Source: Acidovorax sp. (GTDB lineage Bacteria > Pseudomonadota > Gammaproteobacteria > Burkholderiales > Burkholderiaceae_C). Taken from it: a stretch of 64,000 nucleotides of DNA. Within the stretch, counting starts at the first letter, position 1, and every line of letters starts with the position of its first letter. Positions 59,978-64,000 of the stretch are shown here, piece after piece. Where the stretch lies: the NCBI GenBank assembly GCA_031277855.1, contig JAITLO010000031.1, positions 1 through 64,000 of the forward strand, in the 5' to 3' direction. The notes under the pieces are model-generated. The model searched no databases, was not told where the DNA came from, and saw nothing but the letters and a program-made list of their open reading frames with translations. The position numbers and the translations under genes are program-made.

Positions 59978-61054
59978 ATGCTGCGCATAGAACATATCGC
60001 CAAGCAATACAAGGACCAGCCGGTGCTGCGAGGCATTGAGCTGGCGGTGGATAGCGGCGAGTTCGTCAGCCTGCTGGGGCCTTCGGGCTGCGGCAAGACC
60101 ACGCTGCTGCGCATTTTGTGCGGTATAGACCAGCCGGATGAAGGCCGCATCTTGTTCCAAGGCGATGACATTACGCGCTGGCCTGCGGCGCGGCGTGGCT
60201 TTGGCGTGGTGTTTCAAAGCTATGCGCTGTTTCCCAATCTGACGGCGGCGCAGAACGTGGCTTTTGGCCTCAAGGGCCAGGCCAGCAAGCAGATACAGGC
60301 CAGGGTGCAGGAGATGCTGGCTCTGGTGGGCCTGGGTGCCCAGGCGCAGCGTTATCCGGCCCAGCTTTCGGGCGGCCAGCAGCAGCGCATTGCCCTGGCC
60401 CGCGCGCTGGCGCCGCGCCCGCGTTTGTTGCTGTTGGACGAGCCGCTGTCGGCCCTGGATGCCCAGGTGCGCACCGAGCTGCGCAGCGAGATCCGCCAGC
60501 TGCAGCGCCAACTGGGCATTGCGGCCATCATGGTCACGCACGACCAGGAGGAGGCTCTGTCCATGGCCGACCGCGTGGTGTTGATGCACCAGGGACGTAT
60601 CGAGCAGCAGGGCTCACCCGAGCAGCTCTATGCCCAGCCGGTCAGCCACTTTGCGGCCGGCTTTGTGGGACGCATGAATCTGCTGCCTGCCACGGCCGAG
60701 GCCGGCAATGTGGTGCGTGTGGGCGAGGGCAGGCTGGACTGCCCCACCAGTGGCTTTGATGTGGGCGAGGCCTTGCTGGTGGGCGTGCGGCCCGAAAGCG
60801 TGGTGCTGCACCCGGCCCAGCCTACGGCGTTGATGAATTTGTTCCGTGCCCGGGTGATGGAGACTTCTTTTCTGGGCTCCATGGTGCTGGTGCGGGTCTA
60901 CAGCCCCACTTTGCAGTGCCAGATCGATGTGCAATGGCCGCTGCGCCATGACGCGCAACTGCCCGACTGGTTGCAGGGCGAGGTGCTGGTGGAGCTGCCT
61001 GCTGCCGCGCTGCAACCATTGGCGGCGCCCGAGAGCTTGCGGAGGGCCGCATGA
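59978..61054 (+). CDS. ABC transporter ATP-binding protein, AEP type (PhnT-like)
   Basis: ATPase of the phosphonate/iron-type importer, 358 aa. Walker A GPSGCGKT (34-41), signature LSGGQQQRIALARAL, Walker B LLLLDEPLSALD and the H-loop VTHDQEEALSMAD are present, followed by a TOBE-like C-terminal regulatory domain (about 250-355). The start ATG 59978 is 281 bases after the binding-protein stop, with the two repeats between; the stop overlaps the permease start (ATGA, 61051-61054). Confidence 0.92.
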   Translation: MLRIEHIAKQYKDQPVLRGIELAVDSGEFVSLLGPSGCGKTTLLRILCGIDQPDEGRILFQGDDITRWPAARRGFGVVFQSYALFPNLTAAQNVAFGLKGQASKQIQARVQEMLALVGLGAQAQRYPAQLSGGQQQRIALARALAPRPRLLLLDEPLSALDAQVRTELRSEIRQLQRQLGIAAIMVTHDQEEALSMADRVVLMHQGRIEQQGSPEQLYAQPVSHFAAGFVGRMNLLPATAEAGNVVRVGEGRLDCPTSGFDVGEALLVGVRPESVVLHPAQPTALMNLFRARVMETSFLGSMVLVRVYSPTLQCQIDVQWPLRHDAQLPDWLQGEVLVELPAAALQPLAAPESLRRAA

Positions 61055-62844
61055 GCCTCGCATCTGCTGTGGTGTCCGTGGCCCCTGCGGCCCCATTGGG
61101 GGCGGGCATACCTATGCCGCCCGCTGCTGCGGGCAAGGCGCTGCGTCGCCAGGTTTCCGGCCCGGCTGCGCCTCGGGAAACACGTTTTTTTAACTGGGAA
61201 AAGCTGTGGTTGGGCCTGCTGGTGCTGGGTCTGCTGGCCGTGCTCCTGGTGGCGATTGCCATGCCCGTGGGCACCTTGCTGGGGCGCAGTTTCTGGACGG
61301 CCGATGGCAAGTTCTCCGGCCTGTCCCAGTACTGGGCCTATGTCCGCATGCCGGGTGTGGGGCAGTCGCTGTTCAACAGCCTGTGGCTGGCGGCCCTGAG
61401 CAGCACGCTGTGCGTGGCCCTGGCCTATGGCTATGCCTACGGCGTGGTGCGCTCTTGCATGCCCTTGGCCAAATGGTTTCGCGCCGTGGCCCTGGTGCCG
61501 CTGTTGGCTCCTTCGCTGTTGATGGCCATCAGCCTGATTTACCTGTTCGGCACGCAAGGCCTGCTCAAGGCATGGTTGATGGGGGGCACGGCCTACGGGC
61601 CCTTGGGCATTGTGGCCGGCTCGGTGTTGTGGACCTTTCCCCATGCGCTGCTGATGCTGTGCACCACGCTGGCATCGGGTGATGCCAGGCTGTACGAGGC
61701 AGCGGCCACGTTGGGTGCGGGTCGCTGGCGCAGCTTTTTCCAGGTCACGTTGCCGGCCAGCCGCTATGGACTGATGATTGCCTGGATCGTGGTCTTTGTG
61801 CTGGTGATCACAGACTTCGGCGTGCCCAAGGTCATCGGTGGCAACACCCAGATGCTGGCCACGGACATCTACAAACAGGTGATTGGCCAGCAAAACCTGT
61901 CCATGGGCGCCGTGGTGGCCATGTTGCTGCTGGTACCGGCCGGCCTGGCCTTTGTGGCCGAGCGCCATTTGCGTGCCAAGCAGGCGGCGACCATGGCGGT
62001 GCGTGCCGTGCCGCTGCAACCCCAGCCCCATGCCCCGCTGGACCGTGCGCTGCTGCTGTATTGCAGCCTGGTGGCCCTGGTGCTGGTGGTGGTGATGGGC
62101 ACGGCGGTGCTGGCCTCGCTGGTCACCTTCTGGCCCTACAACCTGAGCCTGAGTCTGAAGAACTACCAGTTCGACATGATGGATGGTGGCGGCTGGGCCA
62201 GCTACGGTAACTCGCTGATGCTGGCCGCGGCCACGGCCGTGCTGGGAGCGCTGTTGAGCTTTTTGAGTGCTTACCTGGTGGCCAAGCCCACGGGCTGGGC
62301 GCGCGCGCGGCAATGGCTGCATGCCATGGCCACGCTGCCCATGGCGGTGCCAGGGCTGGCGCTGGGCCTGGGCTATATTTTGTTCTTCAATGCCGCCAGC
62401 AATCCGCTGCATTTTCTCTACGGCTCTCTGGGCATTCTGGTGCTGTGCACGGTGGCGCATTTTTTCTCGGTGGCCCACATCACCCCGCTCACCGCCTTGC
62501 AGCAGCTGGATGCCGAATACGAGCGCGTGGCCGACTCCATGGGCGTGCCGTTCTGGACGCTGCTGTGGCGTGTGCACCTGCCGGTGTGCCTGCCGGCCGT
62601 GATGCAGGTGGCGGGCTACTTTTTTGTGAACGCCATGACCACGGTGTCGGCGGTGGTGTTTCTCTACTCGCCCGAAACCACGCTGGCCTCGGTGGCCGTG
62701 CTGGCCATGGATGACGCGGGCGATATCGCCCCGGCCGCAGCCATGGCCACGCTGATCTTTGCCACTGCTGCGGCAGGGCGGCTGTTGATTGCAGGTCTGG
62801 ATGCGTGGATGCAAAAGCGCACCCAGCACTGGCGCCAGCGCTGA
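61051..62844 (+). CDS. fused double ABC permease, AEP type (PhnU-PhnV-like)
   Basis: A 597-residue inner-membrane protein with two permease domains in tandem, each with about six helices. The two coupling loops are ATLGAGRWRSFFQVTLPASRYG (about residue 225) and ADSMGVPFWTLLWRVHLPVC (about residue 500). In Salmonella the equivalent permeases PhnU and PhnV are separate; a fused form resembles FbpB/ThiP-type permeases. The N-terminus (about 1-45) is cytosolic and Ala/Pro-rich. Translationally coupled to the ATPase. Confidence 0.9.
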   Translation: MSLASAVVSVAPAAPLGAGIPMPPAAAGKALRRQVSGPAAPRETRFFNWEKLWLGLLVLGLLAVLLVAIAMPVGTLLGRSFWTADGKFSGLSQYWAYVRMPGVGQSLFNSLWLAALSSTLCVALAYGYAYGVVRSCMPLAKWFRAVALVPLLAPSLLMAISLIYLFGTQGLLKAWLMGGTAYGPLGIVAGSVLWTFPHALLMLCTTLASGDARLYEAAATLGAGRWRSFFQVTLPASRYGLMIAWIVVFVLVITDFGVPKVIGGNTQMLATDIYKQVIGQQNLSMGAVVAMLLLVPAGLAFVAERHLRAKQAATMAVRAVPLQPQPHAPLDRALLLYCSLVALVLVVVMGTAVLASLVTFWPYNLSLSLKNYQFDMMDGGGWASYGNSLMLAAATAVLGALLSFLSAYLVAKPTGWARARQWLHAMATLPMAVPGLALGLGYILFFNAASNPLHFLYGSLGILVLCTVAHFFSVAHITPLTALQQLDAEYERVADSMGVPFWTLLWRVHLPVCLPAVMQVAGYFFVNAMTTVSAVVFLYSPETTLASVAVLAMDDAGDIAPAAAMATLIFATAAAGRLLIAGLDAWMQKRTQHWRQR

Positions 62845-62942
62845 GCCGTCTCACATCTTTTTTCTTCCCCCTCGTTTTGGCCCCGGCTGCGCTGCCATGC
62901 TGTGTGGCAGGGGTGCGCTTGGCCTTTTTGCTCTGAACTGCT

Positions 62943-64000
62943 ATGAAACATTACGACCTCATCGTGGTCGGCGCCGGCATCGTCGGCCTGGCCCATGCCT
63001 ATACCGCTGCCTCGCGCGGCAAGTCCGTGCTGGTGATCGAACGCGATGCCGCCTGTCTGGGGGCATCGATTCGCAACTTTGGCTTTGTCACCATCACCGG
63101 GCAGCGTGCCGGTGCGCATTGGCAGCGTGCAATGCGATCGCGCCAGATCTGGGCGGAGATTGCACCTCGGGCCGGCATTGATGTGATCCACCAAGGCCTG
63201 TGGCTGACGGCACGCCGCCCGGCCGCCGCTGCCGTGGCCGAAGCTTTTATGCGCACCGATATGGCCGAGGGCTGTGCGCTGCTGACGCCGGCCCAGGCCG
63301 CAGACCGCCACCCCGCGTTGCGCACCGAGGGCCTGCAGTCTGTGGTCTACAGCCCGCATGAGCTGCGCGTGGAGTCGCGCACGGCAATTCCGCTGCTGGC
63401 CCAGTGGCTGCAGCAGGCGCTGGGGGTGGATTTCCGTTTCAGCGAAACCGTGACGGAGATAGCGGCCCCGCGCGTGGCCACCTCGCGTGGGCGCTACCAC
63501 GCAGAGCGCGTGGTGGTGTGCAACAACGCCGATCCCGGTGGCCTGTTTGCCGGGGAATGGACGCCACACCAGGTACAGCTGTGCCAGCTGCAGATGCTGC
63601 GCGTGCGGCCCCAGACGGGCTTTCAGTTGGCGGGCGCTGTCATGGGCGATTTGAGCATGGTGCGCTACGAAGGCTATAGCGCTCTGCCCGAAGCCTCAGC
63701 CCTGCGCGCCGAGCTGCAGCGGGACGAGGCCGACAGCCTGGCACACGGCATTCACCTGATTGCCGTGCAAAGCGCGGATGGCTCCTTGGTGGTGGGCGAC
63801 TCCCACCACTACGGCAGCGCGCCCCCGCCTTTTGCCAGCGAAGCCGTGGACCGGTTGATGCTGCGCCATCTGCGCGAGGCCTTGCGGCTGGAGGGGGATC
63901 AGGTGGTGGAGCATTGGGTGGGCACCTACCCTGTCTCGCCCGATGCCCCCTGCCTGGTCAAGGCCCCCGACGACGCCACGCGCGTGGTGGCCGTCACCAG
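62943..64000 (+). CDS. FAD-dependent oxidoreductase, TIGR03364-like (3' end outside window)
   Basis: Partial gene: 352 codons visible and the frame is open to the window edge. The N-terminal dinucleotide motif is MKHYDLIVVGAGIVGLAHAYTAASRGKSVLVIERD, followed by GASIRNFGFVTITGQRAGAHWQRAMRSRQIW, typical of the DAO-like oxidoreductases associated with phosphonate transport (TIGR03364). VYSPHELRVESRTAIPLLAQWLQQ and VVGDSHHYG are further family-like segments. It follows the permease by 98 bases, presumably in the same operon. By family context it probably oxidises the amine of an aminophosphonate or an N-methyl derivative (inference). A phosphonatase-type gene may lie just beyond 64000. Confidence 0.85.
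   Translation, partial: MKHYDLIVVGAGIVGLAHAYTAASRGKSVLVIERDAACLGASIRNFGFVTITGQRAGAHWQRAMRSRQIWAEIAPRAGIDVIHQGLWLTARRPAAAAVAEAFMRTDMAEGCALLTPAQAADRHPALRTEGLQSVVYSPHELRVESRTAIPLLAQWLQQALGVDFRFSETVTEIAAPRVATSRGRYHAERVVVCNNADPGGLFAGEWTPHQVQLCQLQMLRVRPQTGFQLAGAVMGDLSMVRYEGYSALPEASALRAELQRDEADSLAHGIHLIAVQSADGSLVVGDSHHYGSAPPPFASEAVDRLMLRHLREALRLEGDQVVEHWVGTYPVSPDAPCLVKAPDDATRVVAVT

Noticed and set aside
60898..62829. Minus-strand open frame of 643 codons opposite the fused permease
   Set aside because: Gln/His-rich shadow; the plus-strand product is a clear two-domain permease.
1..64000. CRISPR array, prophage, tRNA or rRNA genes
   Set aside because: No regularly spaced direct repeats, phage structural genes, tRNA T-loop motifs or rRNA-like sequence were seen on reading both strands.

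Overview
The window reads as chromosomal DNA of a high-GC betaproteobacterium, most likely a Comamonadaceae member (Comamonas or a close relative). Reasons: strong G/C third positions, a Bug-type solute-binding protein, fused ATPases and fused permeases in ABC operons, a stand-alone FabF-like synthase, a FolM/FolB set, and interspersed palindromic repeats of the kind common in that family. No rRNA, tRNA, CRISPR array, complete insertion sequence or prophage was seen.

Layout. 0.3-3.3 kb: Bug binding protein, M20 amidohydrolase and phosphoribosyltransferase operon. 3.5-6.6 kb: YqaE-like membrane peptide, a Tat-type lipoprotein esterase under a good Fur-box candidate, YbhB-like protein, histidine phosphatase. 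7.1-12.5 kb: peptide/nickel-type ABC importer operon. 12.5-13.7 kb: a low-GC DUF2931 gene behind a short perfect inverted repeat (likely acquired). 13.9-18.2 kb: TetR regulator with operator palindromes, FabF-like synthase, TonB-dependent receptor. 18.4-26.9 kb: small exported proteins and lipoproteins, ttcA, two folB paralogues, folM, MidA-like methyltransferase, DUF2905, trxC. 26.9-38.4 kb: PLP enzyme, DUF779/aldehyde dehydrogenase pair, cca, GST, queC, 5-formyl-THF cyclo-ligase, soluble lytic transglycosylase. 37.6-42.0 kb: an operon carrying the two halves of a Tm-1-type protein as separate genes plus an SRPBCC protein, divergent from a MocR regulator. 42-49 kb: MBL hydrolase, fatty acyl-CoA ligase, alpha/beta hydrolase, MscS channel. 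48.6-51.5 kb: phhA and hppD with a divergent AsnC/Lrp regulator (aromatic amino acid catabolism). 51.6-57.2 kb: GNAT, CorC-Lnt, FabA-FabB. 57.5-64.0 kb: LysR regulator divergent from a 2-aminoethylphosphonate-type ABC importer and an FAD oxidoreductase cut by the window end.

The most striking non-coding signal is a family of about 80-95-nt intergenic elements in five copies (5499-5591, 5818-5909, 28764-28843, 49562-49655, 57345-57437). Each folds into nested stems whose paired bases differ between copies yet stay complementary, while unpaired segments are conserved. All five lie downstream of a stop codon in the sense orientation of that gene. A second palindromic family (five copies) abuts stop codons, in one case supplying the stop. 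Two copies are followed by a third repeat family, making a composite block inside or between transcription units.
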